64,000 nt of DNA, taken from positions 1 through 64,000 of the forward strand of contig NZ_FPBH01000010.1 in assembly GCF_900116445.1 (NCBI RefSeq). The letters are read 5' to 3'. The notes beneath the pieces are model-generated. The model ran no database searches and was not told the origin of the DNA. It saw only the letters and a list, made by a program, of their open reading frames with translations. Below, piece after piece: positions 1 to 8,833 of the stretch (its first letter is position 1; each line of letters opens with the position of its first letter). Made by a program: the position numbers and the translations under genes. This DNA comes from Paraburkholderia aspalathi (lineage in GTDB: Bacteria > Pseudomonadota > Gammaproteobacteria > Burkholderiales > Burkholderiaceae).

Positions 1-475
1 ACTTTTTTAAATATTCCCCTTTCCGGGTGTCCAGGTTTACTTGACCACTACAGTGCCGCCCCGCACAGGGGCAACGCTAATAGACCACTAACAATTCAAG
101 GAAAGGCCAACGCCCCTAAGAACACAGACAAAAAGCGCCAAGCAGACAACAAGCTCAAGAAAACCCCACCGCCGCAGGCAAACCCACAGCACAAGCCCCC
201 GGCAAGCCAAAATCCCATTATATGAATCAAACATTCACATATTGGAGATTTCCAAAAAACCGCCCTACAATCCACACCAACACGCACCGTGAGCTCAAAA
301 AGCCACGACCAGCGACAGCAAGAAAAAAACCGGAGACAAGCCAAACACCATGCCAAAGCCTCAAAGGCAGCAACCGCACGCCCGCGCCAGTGGCAACACA
401 CGCGCCGCGAGCAAACCAGGCCCCCTCTCCGGCCCCGCGCTGTAAGCGCAAAAAACTACCTGAAAGCGAATCGCC
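1..475. other. intergenic leader/promoter region upstream of the IclR gene
   Basis: No convincing gene is visible. From about 100 to 470 the plus strand is strikingly poor in T and rich in A and C, unlike the balanced GC-rich coding DNA beside it. Short ORFs here are rich in Lys/Arg/Pro or Cys/Trp and look like by-products of that composition. The octamer GACCACTA occurs at 43-50 and again at 83-90. A near-palindrome at 242-255 may be an operator. A gene ending to the left of the window cannot be excluded for the first few tens of bases. Confidence 0.6.
242..255. promoter_or_regulatory. candidate IclR-family operator
   Basis: TTGGAGATTTCCAA is an imperfect inverted repeat (TTGGA and TTCCAA arms) upstream of the IclR-family gene. 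IclR proteins commonly bind palindromes of the TGGAAAT...ATTTCCA kind and repress their own gene. The assignment is inference from resemblance and position only. Confidence 0.35.
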
Positions 476-1456
476 ATGAACAAAGCGATGCCCAATCACG
501 CCGTAAGCGAATCTGACGCCGATCTGGCGCCGCAGGCCGATCACGCTTCCAGCGCCGCGCCGCGGCAGGCTGTCAACGCTACGAAGGTTTCACGCGCCAG
601 CGTCCAGCATCCGCCCGTGGTCGACGAAATCGCCTTGCCGAGCACGTTGCTCGACATCACGCCGCAACAGGCCGGCACGCAAACACTGCTGCGCGGCCTC
701 GCGATTCTGGAAGCCGCCGCCGCCGGCGTGCGCGATCTGCGCACCTTCGGCGCCGCGCTCGGCACGACCCGCAGCACCACGCATCGGCTGGTCAGCAGCC
801 TCGTGCAGGCGCGCTATCTGCGGCAAGTGCAAGGCGGCTATCTGCTCGGCCCGAAGCTGATCGAACTCGGCACCATCGCACTCGAACAGATGCCGCTCAC
901 GACCGTCGCCCGGCAGCATCTCGAATCGCTCGCCGAACAAACGCTCGACACGATCCACCTCGGCGTGCGCGATGGCGACGACGTGCTGTACATCGACAAA
1001 ATCCCCGGCACCCGTGGCCTCGAAATGCGCTCGCGCGTCGGTCACCGGATGCCGCTGGCGTCGACGGGGATCGGCAAAGCCATGATGCTCGACCTCACGC
1101 CGGACGTCTGGCAGTCGCTCTTCGAAGCATCGCGGCGTGCGCTCGCCGGCGTCAGTTTCAAGCCGGATAACCGCCCCGATGCGCAGACCTTCATGCAGCG
1201 CATGACCAACTACGCCGCCGGCGGCTACACCTTCGACCTCGAAGAAAACGAAGCGTCGATCCGTTGCGTCGCAGCGCCGGTGCGCGATGCATCGGGAGCA
1301 GTCGTGGCGGCGCTGTCGGTGGCGAGCACGATTCCGTATATGTCGCTCGAGCGCATGGATGAACTGATTCCAGTCGTGCAGCGCGAAGCGCGCGCGATCT
1401 CGGAAGAACTCGGCTGGCGTGCCCCGCAACCGGCAACCCGCAGGATCAAACGATGA
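476..1456 (+). CDS. IclR-family transcriptional regulator of the galactonate/galactose locus
   Basis: 326-residue DNA-binding regulator. Residues about 70-130 form the winged-helix HTH (GLAILEA, then TTRSTTHRLVSSL, then GGYLLGPKLIELG), and about 140-315 form the IclR effector domain (DGDDVLYIDKIPG, STGIGKAMM, IRCVAAPVRD). The first 65 residues are an Ala-rich extension without a recognisable fold, so a start further downstream is possible; the ATG at 476 is only weakly preceded by a GAAAG. It overlaps dgoK by 4 bases (ATGA), so the two are almost certainly co-transcribed. Context makes it the local regulator, responding perhaps to KDGal, galactonate or a relative. Family is clear; the ligand is inferred. 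Confidence 0.9.
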   Translation: MNKAMPNHAVSESDADLAPQADHASSAAPRQAVNATKVSRASVQHPPVVDEIALPSTLLDITPQQAGTQTLLRGLAILEAAAAGVRDLRTFGAALGTTRSTTHRLVSSLVQARYLRQVQGGYLLGPKLIELGTIALEQMPLTTVARQHLESLAEQTLDTIHLGVRDGDDVLYIDKIPGTRGLEMRSRVGHRMPLASTGIGKAMMLDLTPDVWQSLFEASRRALAGVSFKPDNRPDAQTFMQRMTNYAAGGYTFDLEENEASIRCVAAPVRDASGAVVAALSVASTIPYMSLERMDELIPVVQREARAISEELGWRAPQPATRRIKR

Positions 1457-2511
1457 AGCGAGCGGGTTCTCACACGCAAGCGGCCAATCCGGTGCGCGCC
1501 GCCGCTGTCGCCGACGCCACCCTCCAGGACGCAGCGCTCATTGCGCTCGACTGGGGCACGACGTCGCTGCGCGCGTATCTGTACGACGCGGCCGGCGAGG
1601 TGCTGGCGACGCGGGCATCGACGGCCGGCATCATGAATTTGCCGCGTAGCGCCGAGCAAGGTGGCTTCGACGCCGCCTTCGAGGACGCGTGCGGCGCCTG
1701 GCTCGAACAGGCGCCCGCCGTGTCGGTGATCGCAGCCGGTATGGTCGGCAGCGCGCAAGGCTGGCTCGAAGCACCGTATGTCGATGCGCCGGCGAATGCG
1801 GATGCGCTGGTGGCCGGCATCGTCCGCGTGAAAGCCGCGTGCGGCGTGACGCTGCACATCGTGCCGGGCGTCCTGCAGCGCGGCGAGTTGCCTAACGTCA
1901 TGCGCGGCGAAGAAACCCAGATTTTCGGCGCGTTGGGGCAGGACACGGGTGCAGTGGACAGCGGTAAGCGCGCACTGATCGGTTTGCCTGGCACGCACGC
2001 GAAATGGGCTGTCGTGCAAGCGGGTCGCATCGAACGTTTTCATACCTTCATGACCGGTGAAGTGTTCGCGGCTTTGCGCGAGCACACCATTCTCGGCCGC
2101 ACAATGGTCACGCCGGATCGTCCGGATACCGCTTCGTTTCTGCATGGCGTGAACATCGCTCGCGATAAAGGTCAGGCGGGCATGCTGGCTACCGTATTCA
2201 GCTCCCGCACGCTCGGGCTCACCGGACAACTTTCGCGCGAACAGCAGCCGGACTATCTGTCGGGTTTGCTGATCGGGCACGAACTGGCCGGTCTCGAAGC
2301 CGCGCTGTCGCAACAGCAAAGTTCGCTTGCCGGGCAGCATCTGCGTCTGATTGGCAATGAAGCGCTGTGCGAGCGCTATCGCGTAGCACTGGTGCAATTC
2401 GGTTGCACGCACGCGGAGCTGGTGAAGCACGCCACCGAGCGCGGCTTGTGGCGCGTCGCGACCCAGGCGGGGCTCGTCAAGCCTACGCCGCAAGCGGCGC
2501 ACGCCGGCTAA
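1453..2511 (+). CDS. dgoK: 2-dehydro-3-deoxygalactonokinase
   Basis: 352-residue cytosolic sugar kinase that phosphorylates 2-dehydro-3-deoxy-D-galactonate (KDGal) to the 6-phosphate. The N-terminal phosphate-binding motif ALDWGTTSLRAYLYD (residues 31-45) and the later GLPGTHAKW and MTGEVFA blocks are typical of DgoK. The ATG sits in an ATGA overlap with the regulator's stop. It is about 60 residues longer than the E. coli enzyme, partly because of an N-terminal extension of about 25 residues and a longer tail. The aldolase that uses its product follows after 36 bases. Confidence 0.92.
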   Translation: MKRAGSHTQAANPVRAAAVADATLQDAALIALDWGTTSLRAYLYDAAGEVLATRASTAGIMNLPRSAEQGGFDAAFEDACGAWLEQAPAVSVIAAGMVGSAQGWLEAPYVDAPANADALVAGIVRVKAACGVTLHIVPGVLQRGELPNVMRGEETQIFGALGQDTGAVDSGKRALIGLPGTHAKWAVVQAGRIERFHTFMTGEVFAALREHTILGRTMVTPDRPDTASFLHGVNIARDKGQAGMLATVFSSRTLGLTGQLSREQQPDYLSGLLIGHELAGLEAALSQQQSSLAGQHLRLIGNEALCERYRVALVQFGCTHAELVKHATERGLWRVATQAGLVKPTPQAAHAG

Positions 2512-2547
2512 CCGGCAGCGCTGCCGCTCACGAAACAAGGAATCGAC

Positions 2548-3228
2548 ATGCAACTTCACATCAATCTGCCCGCCCCGTACATGCCGCACGCGGGGTTGAT
2601 CGCGGCGTTCGAGGTCTGTCCGCTGATCGCGATCATGCGCGGCGTGACGCCCGCCGATGCCGCCGAGCACGCTCAGGCGCTGTACGAAGCCGGCTTTCGC
2701 ATCGTCGAAGTGCCGTTGAATTCGCCGCAGCCGTTCGACAGCATCGCGGCAATCCGCAAGGTGTTGCCGGCCGATGCGATCGTCGGTGCGGGCACGGTGC
2801 TGCATCCGAGTTTCGTCAACGACGTGAAGTCGGCCGGCGGCGAGCTGATCGTGATGCCGCATAGCGACCCGGAGGTCGTCGGCGCCGCGAAAGCGCAAGG
2901 CATGGCCTGCGCGCCGGGTGTGGCGACACCGAACGAAGCCTTCATCGCGCTGAAAAACGGCGCGGATGTGTTGAAGATGTTCCCCGCCGAACAACTCGGC
3001 TGCCAGGTCGTGAAGGCGTGGCGCGCGGTGATCGCGGCGGAAGTGCCGCTGGTGCCGGTTGGTGGGATCACGCCGGACAACATGGGTCCGTTCCTTAGCG
3101 TCGGCGCGAATGGCTTCGGCCTCGGCTCGGCGCTGTACAAGCCGGGACAGAGCGCGGCGGTGACGGCCTCGCACGCAAAGGCGTTCATCAACGGGTTGCG
3201 CATCGCCCGTGCAGGCGCGAAGAAATGA
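2548..3228 (+). CDS. dgoA: 2-dehydro-3-deoxy-6-phosphogalactonate aldolase
   Basis: 226-residue class I aldolase of the KDPG/KDPGal family; it splits KDPGal into pyruvate and glyceraldehyde-3-phosphate. The Schiff-base lysine is K143 in VLKMFPAEQLG, the general acid/base glutamate is E54 in RIVEVPLNSP, and GAGTV and PVGGITPDN are conserved phosphate and substrate loops. The VPLNSP motif is the KDPGal form; the Eda paralogue at 46563 has EITLRT instead. A good ribosome site (AAGGAATCGAC) precedes the ATG. The stop overlaps the next gene by 4 bases (ATGA), so the genes are an operon. Confidence 0.93.
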   Translation: MQLHINLPAPYMPHAGLIAAFEVCPLIAIMRGVTPADAAEHAQALYEAGFRIVEVPLNSPQPFDSIAAIRKVLPADAIVGAGTVLHPSFVNDVKSAGGELIVMPHSDPEVVGAAKAQGMACAPGVATPNEAFIALKNGADVLKMFPAEQLGCQVVKAWRAVIAAEVPLVPVGGITPDNMGPFLSVGANGFGLGSALYKPGQSAAVTASHAKAFINGLRIARAGAKK

Positions 3229-4001
3229 AGCGGCTCGCCGACAAAGTCACGTTGATCACCGGCGCCGGCCGTGGCATCGGTGCGGCGATCGCATTTGCGT
3301 TTGCGCGTGAGGGCGCGGCGGTCGTGCTGGCTGAACTCGATTTCGAAACCGCGCAGCAGACGGCGGAACAGATCAAGACGCAAACCGGTGCACGCGTGCT
3401 GGCGGTGCAGACAGACGTGACGCAATCGGCCTCGGTTCAGCATGCGGTGAGCGAGGCCGAGCAGGCGTTCGGCGCGGTCGACGTACTGGTCAACAACGCC
3501 GGCATCAACGTGTTCTGTGATCCGCTGACCATGACGGATGACGACTGGCGCCGTTGCTTCGCGGTCGATCTCGACGGCGTCTGGAACGGGTGTCGCGCGG
3601 TATTGCCGGGCATGGTCGAACGCGGCGCGGGCAGCATTGTGAATATCGCGTCGACGCATGCATTCAAGATCATTCCGGGATGTTTTCCGTATCCGGTGGC
3701 GAAGCATGGCGTGATCGGATTGACGCGTGCGCTCGGCATCGAATACGCGCCGCGTAATGTGCGGGTCAACGCGATCGCGCCGGGCTACATCGAAACGCAA
3801 TTGACGCACGACTGGTGGAACGAACAAGCCGATCCGGCTGCCGCGAAACAGGCGACGCTCGCTCTGCAACCGATGAAGCGCATCGGCCGCCCGGAAGAAG
3901 TAGCGATGACCGCGGTGTTTCTCGCCTCGGATGAGGCGCCGTTCATCAACGCCACCTGCATCACCGTGGATGGCGGCCGCTCGGCGGTGTATCACGACTG
4001 A
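3225..4001 (+). CDS. SDR-family oxidoreductase, probable sugar dehydrogenase
   Basis: 258-residue classical short-chain dehydrogenase. It has the NAD(P)-binding TGAGRGIG (12-19), NNAG (90-93) and the Ser143/Tyr156/Lys160 triad (YPVAK). The acidic residue after the second strand (ELDF, near 37-39) suggests NAD preference. The C-terminal VDGGRSAVYHD ending recalls aldose dehydrogenases of Burkholderia L-fucose/D-arabinose-type pathways, but I cannot assign the substrate. It overlaps dgoA by 4 bases, which ties it to the oxidative galactose/galactonate route. A second, differently related SDR lies at 8033. Confidence 0.85.
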   Translation: MKRLADKVTLITGAGRGIGAAIAFAFAREGAAVVLAELDFETAQQTAEQIKTQTGARVLAVQTDVTQSASVQHAVSEAEQAFGAVDVLVNNAGINVFCDPLTMTDDDWRRCFAVDLDGVWNGCRAVLPGMVERGAGSIVNIASTHAFKIIPGCFPYPVAKHGVIGLTRALGIEYAPRNVRVNAIAPGYIETQLTHDWWNEQADPAAAKQATLALQPMKRIGRPEEVAMTAVFLASDEAPFINATCITVDGGRSAVYHD

Positions 4002-4174
4002 ACGTAGCGGGGCAGCACGCAACAGGAAGCGGGAAACGCAACAAGAAGCAAACGGGCAGCAAGAACAAAGCAGCAAGGTTTCACCGGACGACGCGCTGGC
4101 CGCGTGTGTCACACCCGGTACAAGAAGACGCGGCCGATACCTTCTCGTTATCAATTAGTCAGGAGACACGCATT

Positions 4175-5173
4175 ATGAAACGAAGAATTTTCCTCACGCT
4201 GGCAGCAGCGGCGACGGGTGTGCTCTTCAACGCACCGGTGGCGCAAGCAGCGGACCCGGTCAAGATCGGCTTCCTCGTGAAGCAGCCGGAAGAACCGTGG
4301 TTCCAGGACGAATGGAAGTTCGCCGAAATTGCCGCCAAGGAGAAGGGTTTCACGCTGGTGAAGATCGGCGCGCCGTCGGGCGAGAAGGTGATGAGCGCTA
4401 TCGACAACCTGTCGGCGCAGAAGGCACAAGGCTTTGTGATCTGCACGCCTGACGTCAAGCTCGGGCCGGGCATCGTCGCCAAGGCGAAGGCCGACGGCCT
4501 GAAGATGATGACGGTCGACGACCGTCTCGTCGACGGCGCGGGCAAGCCGATCGCATCGGTGCCGCATATGGGCATCTCGGCGTACAACATCGGCAAGCAG
4601 GTGGGCGACGGCCTGGCCGCGGAAATCAAGAAGCGCGGCTGGGACATGAAGGACGTCGGCGCAATCGACGTCACCTACGAACAGCTGCCGACCGCGCATG
4701 ACCGCACGAGCGGCGCAACCGACGCGCTGGTCGCCGCCGGCTTCCCGAAGGCGAACATCATCGCCGCGCCGCAAGCGAAGACCGACACGGAAAACGCGTT
4801 CAACGCCGCCAACATCGCGCTGACGAAGAACCCGAACTTCAAGCACTGGGTGGCTTACGCGCTGAACGACGAAGGCGTGCTCGGCGCGGTGCGCGCAGCG
4901 GAAGGCCGCGGCTTCAAGGCGGACAACATGATCGGTATCGGCATCGGCGGTTCGGACTCGGCATTGAACGAGTTCAAGAAGCCGACCCCGACGGGCTTCT
5001 ACGGCACGGTCATCATCAGCCCGAAGCGTCACGGCGAAGAAACCTCGACGCTGATGTACGACTGGATCACGCAAGGCAAGGAACCGCCGATGCTCACGCT
5101 GACGACCGGCATGCTGGCTACACGTGACAACGTCGCCGATGTGCGCCAGAAGATGGGCCTCGCGGCAAATTAA
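4175..5173 (+). CDS. araF: sugar ABC transporter substrate-binding protein (arabinose/galactose type)
   Basis: 332-residue periplasmic binding protein. Residues 1-25 are a Sec signal peptide (KRR, hydrophobic stretch, AQA cleavage site). The mature protein resembles E. coli AraF: VKIGFLVKQPEEPWFQDEW near its start, VDDRLVDG, and IGIGGSDSALNEF. The ATG at 4175 is chosen over an upstream in-frame ATG because it has GGAG 9 bases upstream and starts the signal peptide. It heads the transporter genes araFGH. The name follows similarity; neighbouring KDGal genes suggest D-galactose as well as L-arabinose may be a ligand. Confidence 0.9.
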   Translation: MKRRIFLTLAAAATGVLFNAPVAQAADPVKIGFLVKQPEEPWFQDEWKFAEIAAKEKGFTLVKIGAPSGEKVMSAIDNLSAQKAQGFVICTPDVKLGPGIVAKAKADGLKMMTVDDRLVDGAGKPIASVPHMGISAYNIGKQVGDGLAAEIKKRGWDMKDVGAIDVTYEQLPTAHDRTSGATDALVAAGFPKANIIAAPQAKTDTENAFNAANIALTKNPNFKHWVAYALNDEGVLGAVRAAEGRGFKADNMIGIGIGGSDSALNEFKKPTPTGFYGTVIISPKRHGEETSTLMYDWITQGKEPPMLTLTTGMLATRDNVADVRQKMGLAAN

Positions 5174-5361
5174 GCGGCTGAAAGCGTAGTTAAATGAAGT
5201 GAACTGCCGGTGCGTCGTTTCTCCAAGGATTGGGCGCGCCGGCAACAGCAATACAAGATCAGCAGTTGAGACAGACCGTGTTTGCCGCTGGCGTGACTGC
5301 CTCGCAAAACACGCACGGTTCACACGAAGCAGCAATTAAGTTGCATGGGATAGGAGGCGAA

Positions 5362-6897
5362 GTGTCAGCGACGCTACGTTTTGACAATATCGGCAAAGTC
5401 TTTCCAGGCGTGCGCGCGCTCGACGGTGTGTCCTTCGACGTCAACGTCGGCCAGGTGCACGGCCTGATGGGCGAAAACGGCGCAGGGAAATCGACCCTGC
5501 TGAAGATTCTCGGCGGTGAATACCAGCCCGATTCGGGCCGCGTGATGATCGACGGCAATGAGGTGCGCTTCACGAGCGCGGCGTCGTCGATCGCGGCGGG
5601 GATCGCGGTGATTCACCAGGAACTGCAATACGTGCCCGATCTGACGGTCGCGGAAAACCTGCTGCTGGGCCAGTTGCCGAACTCGCTCGGCTGGGTCAAC
5701 AAGCGTGAAGCCAAACGCTTCGTGCGCGAACGCCTCGAAGCGATGGGCGTGGCGCTGGATCCGAACGCGAAGCTGCGCAAGCTCTCGATCGCGCAACGGC
5801 AGATGGTCGAAATCTGCAAGGCGCTGCTGCGCAACGCACGCGTGATCGCACTGGATGAACCGACCAGCTCGCTGTCGCATCGCGAGACCGAAGTGCTGTT
5901 CAAACTGGTGCGCGATCTGCGTGCCGACAACCGCGCGATGATCTACATCTCGCACCGCATGGACGAGATCTACGAGCTGTGCGACGCCTGCACGATCTTC
6001 CGCGACGGCCGCAAAATTGCGTCGCATCCGACGCTCGAAGGCGTGAAGCGCGACACCATTGTCAGCGAAATGGTCGGACGTGAAATCGCCGACATTTACA
6101 ACTACTCGTCACGGCCGCTCGGCGAAGTGCGCTTCGCTGCCAAAGCGATCGAAGGTCATGCGCTCGCACAGCCGGCCAGCTTCGAAGTGCGGCGTGGCGA
6201 GATCGTCGGCTTCTTCGGTCTGGTGGGCGCCGGGCGCAGCGAACTGATGCATCTGGTGTACGGCGCGGATCACAAGAAGGCCGGCGAAATCGTGCTCGAC
6301 GGCAAGCCGATCAAGGTGCGCAGCGCAGGTGAGGCGATCAAACACGGCATCGTGCTGTGCCCGGAAGACCGCAAGGAAGAGGGCATCGTTGCGATGGCGA
6401 CCGTGTCGGAGAACATCAATATCAGTTGCCGCCGTCACTATCTGCGCGCCGGGATGTTCCTCGATCGCAAGAAAGAAGCGGAAACCGCCGACCGTTTTAT
6501 CAAGCTGCTGAAGATCAAGACGCCGAGCCGTCGCCAGAAGATCCGCTTTCTGTCGGGGGGCAACCAGCAGAAGGCGATTCTGTCGCGCTGGTTGGCCGAG
6601 CCCGATCTGAAGGTCGTGATTCTCGACGAGCCGACGCGCGGGATCGACGTCGGCGCGAAGCATGAGATCTATAACGTGATTTATCAGCTCGCTGAACGCG
6701 GCTGCGCGATCGTGATGATTTCGTCGGAATTGCCGGAAGTGCTCGGCGTATCCGACCGGATCGTCGTGATGCGTCAGGGTCGGATTTCCGGCGAGCTGGC
6801 GCGTAAGGACGCAACGGAACAATCCGTGTTGGGCCTCGCCTTGCCGCAAAGCTCGACAGCGCTGCCCGGAACCGCAGCCACCGAGCAAGCGGCCTGA
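5362..6897 (+). CDS. araG: sugar ABC transporter ATP-binding protein (arabinose/galactose type)
   Basis: 511-residue cytoplasmic ATPase with two fused ABC domains, as in AraG/MglA. Domain 1 has Walker A GENGAGKS (37-44), a signature-like LSIAQRQMVEI and Walker B ALDEPTSSLS. Domain 2 has a degenerate Walker A (GLVGAGRS), the signature LSGGNQQKAIL and Walker B ILDEPTRGIDVG. The start is a GTG at 5362, chosen because AGGAGGCGA lies just upstream and the length then matches the family (about 504 in E. coli). The 188-base gap after araF carries no gene. Confidence 0.93.
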   Translation: MSATLRFDNIGKVFPGVRALDGVSFDVNVGQVHGLMGENGAGKSTLLKILGGEYQPDSGRVMIDGNEVRFTSAASSIAAGIAVIHQELQYVPDLTVAENLLLGQLPNSLGWVNKREAKRFVRERLEAMGVALDPNAKLRKLSIAQRQMVEICKALLRNARVIALDEPTSSLSHRETEVLFKLVRDLRADNRAMIYISHRMDEIYELCDACTIFRDGRKIASHPTLEGVKRDTIVSEMVGREIADIYNYSSRPLGEVRFAAKAIEGHALAQPASFEVRRGEIVGFFGLVGAGRSELMHLVYGADHKKAGEIVLDGKPIKVRSAGEAIKHGIVLCPEDRKEEGIVAMATVSENINISCRRHYLRAGMFLDRKKEAETADRFIKLLKIKTPSRRQKIRFLSGGNQQKAILSRWLAEPDLKVVILDEPTRGIDVGAKHEIYNVIYQLAERGCAIVMISSELPEVLGVSDRIVVMRQGRISGELARKDATEQSVLGLALPQSSTALPGTAATEQAA

Positions 6898-6951
6898 ACA
6901 TTATTTGGACGAAAGTCCGGCAACCCGTGGGGAACGGGAGGAGTCTTCAAC

Positions 6952-7968
6952 ATGCAAGCCAGAGAAAACCTCGCGCAACAAGCCGCAAAAAGTGCGGCCG
7001 AAGCGCTGATTCCGCAAGGCAACGACAAGGCGAAATGGTGGCAGCAGATCACCGAGTACAGCCTGATCCTGATCTTCATCGTGATGTTCATCACGATGTC
7101 GCTGACGGTCGACCACTTCTTCTCGATCGAGAACATGCTCGGTCTCGCCCTGTCGATTTCGCAGATCGGCATGGTCGCGTGCACGATGATGTTCTGTCTG
7201 GCCTCGCGCGATTTCGACTTGTCGGTGGGGTCGACAGTCGCGTTCGCCGGTGTGCTGTGCGCGATGGTGCTGAACGCGACCGGTAACACGTTCATCGCAA
7301 TCATCGCGGCTGTGTTCGCGGGCGCAGTGATCGGCTTCGTCAACGGCGCCGTGATCGCCTATCTGCGCATCAACGCGCTGATCACAACGCTCGCAACGAT
7401 GGAAATCGTCCGCGGTCTCGGCTTTATCGTGTCGCATGGGCAAGCCGTGGGCGTGTCGTCGGATACGTTTATCGCACTGGGCGGTTTGAGCTTCTTCGGC
7501 GTGTCGCTGCCGATCTGGGTCACGCTGCTGTGCTTCATCGTGTTCGGCGTGATGCTCAATCAGACCGTGTACGGCCGTAACACGCTGGCAATCGGCGGTA
7601 ATCCGGAAGCCTCGCGTCTTGCCGGTATCAATGTCGAACGCACGCGCGTTTATATCTTCCTGATTCAGGGCGCCGTCACCGCGCTGGCCGGTGTGATTCT
7701 GGCTTCGCGGATTACGTCGGGCCAGCCGAACGCGGCGGAAGGCTTCGAGCTGAACGTGATTTCAGCGTGCGTGCTGGGCGGCGTGTCGCTGCTCGGCGGT
7801 CGTGCAACGATCTCCGGTGTCGTGATCGGCGTGCTGATCATGGGTACGGTTGAGAACGTGATGAACCTGATGAACATCGACGCGTTCTATCAGTACCTCG
7901 TGCGTGGCGCGATCCTGCTCGCCGCTGTGCTGCTCGACCAGTTGAAGAACCGCGGCTCACGGGACTAA
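6952..7968 (+). CDS. araH: sugar ABC transporter permease (arabinose/galactose type)
   Basis: 338-residue inner-membrane permease of the AraH/RbsC/MglC type. After a hydrophilic N-terminus of about 35 residues come some eight to ten hydrophobic segments, with family blocks such as ASRDFDLSVGSTVAFAGVL, INALITTLATMEIVRGL, YGRNTLAIGGNPEASRLAGI and CVLGGVSLLGGRATISGVVIG. GGAGGAG about 12 bases upstream of the ATG is a usable ribosome site. It completes the importer with AraF and AraG. Confidence 0.93.
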   Translation: MQARENLAQQAAKSAAEALIPQGNDKAKWWQQITEYSLILIFIVMFITMSLTVDHFFSIENMLGLALSISQIGMVACTMMFCLASRDFDLSVGSTVAFAGVLCAMVLNATGNTFIAIIAAVFAGAVIGFVNGAVIAYLRINALITTLATMEIVRGLGFIVSHGQAVGVSSDTFIALGGLSFFGVSLPIWVTLLCFIVFGVMLNQTVYGRNTLAIGGNPEASRLAGINVERTRVYIFLIQGAVTALAGVILASRITSGQPNAAEGFELNVISACVLGGVSLLGGRATISGVVIGVLIMGTVENVMNLMNIDAFYQYLVRGAILLAAVLLDQLKNRGSRD

Positions 7969-8032
7969 CCCGGGATTGAACCCGGAAATAAACCCGCGGC
8001 TCACCCACCTTGCTCTAAAAAGGAATCGAACG

Positions 8033-8833
8033 ATGTCGTCTCCGGCCAATGCAAACGACCGCCTCGCGGACAACGCGTTTGCCCGCTATCCGAGTCTCGT
8101 CGACCGAACGGTGTTGATCACGGGCGGCGCGACCGGTATCGGCGCATCGTTCGTCGAGCATTTTGCGGCGCAGGGTGCGCGCGTCGCGTTCTTCGATATC
8201 GACGCGACCGCAGGTGAAGCGCTCGCCGACGAACTCGGCGATTCGAAACACAAGCCGCTGTTCCTGCCTTGCGATCTGACCGACATCGACGCGCTGCAAA
8301 AAGCGATCGCCGGTGTGAAGGCCGCACTCGGTCCGATTCAGGTGCTGGTGAACAACGCCGCGAACGACAAACGCCACGCGATTGGCGACGTGACGCGCGA
8401 GTTTTTCGACGCGGGGATCGCGGTGAATATCCGTCACCAGTTCTTCGCGGCGCAAGCGGTGATGGAGGACATGAAAGCCGCGAACGCGGGTTCGATCATC
8501 AACCTGGGTTCGATCAGCTGGATGCTGAAGAACGGCGGCTATCCGGTGTACGTGATGTCGAAATCGGCAGTGCAGGGTCTGACGCGCGGGCTCGCGCGCG
8601 ACCTCGGTCACTTCAATATTCGCGTCAATACGCTGGTGCCGGGCTGGGTGATGACGGAAAAGCAGAAACGTTTGTGGCTCGACGATGCGGGCCGTCGCTC
8701 GATCAAGGAGGGTCAGTGTATCGATGCTGAACTGGAGCCGGCTGATCTCGCCCGCATGGCGCTATTCCTCGCCGCCGATGACAGCAGGATGATGACCGCG
8801 CAGGATATCGTCGTCGACGGAGGCTGGGCGTGA
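8033..8833 (+). CDS. SDR-family aldose 1-dehydrogenase (galactose/arabinose/xylose dehydrogenase-like)
   Basis: 266-residue NAD(P)-dependent dehydrogenase expected to oxidise the imported aldose to its aldonolactone. It has TGGATGIG (30-37), NNAA (107-110) and the Ser160, Tyr173, Lys177 set (YVMSK). Its blocks VNIRHQFFAAQAV, INLGSISWML and VVDGGWA resemble Caulobacter xylose dehydrogenase XylB and Pseudomonas galactose dehydrogenases. The ATG at 8033 is preceded by AAGGAATCGAACG and is preferred to the upstream ATG at 7976. It overlaps the lactonase gene by 4 bases (GTGA), matching dehydrogenase-then-lactonase chemistry. D-galactose is the most likely substrate, by context only. Confidence 0.87.
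   Translation: MSSPANANDRLADNAFARYPSLVDRTVLITGGATGIGASFVEHFAAQGARVAFFDIDATAGEALADELGDSKHKPLFLPCDLTDIDALQKAIAGVKAALGPIQVLVNNAANDKRHAIGDVTREFFDAGIAVNIRHQFFAAQAVMEDMKAANAGSIINLGSISWMLKNGGYPVYVMSKSAVQGLTRGLARDLGHFNIRVNTLVPGWVMTEKQKRLWLDDAGRRSIKEGQCIDAELEPADLARMALFLAADDSRMMTAQDIVVDGGWA

Noticed and set aside
222..516. Short basic ORFs (starting at 222 and 289) upstream of the IclR gene
   Set aside because: Overlapping frames all appear open because T is scarce; composition explains them and no ribosome site supports either.
1225..3174. 649-residue minus-strand ORF opposite dgoK and dgoA
   Set aside because: Antisense to two clearly assigned genes, with His/Arg-rich composition typical of complementary-strand shadows.
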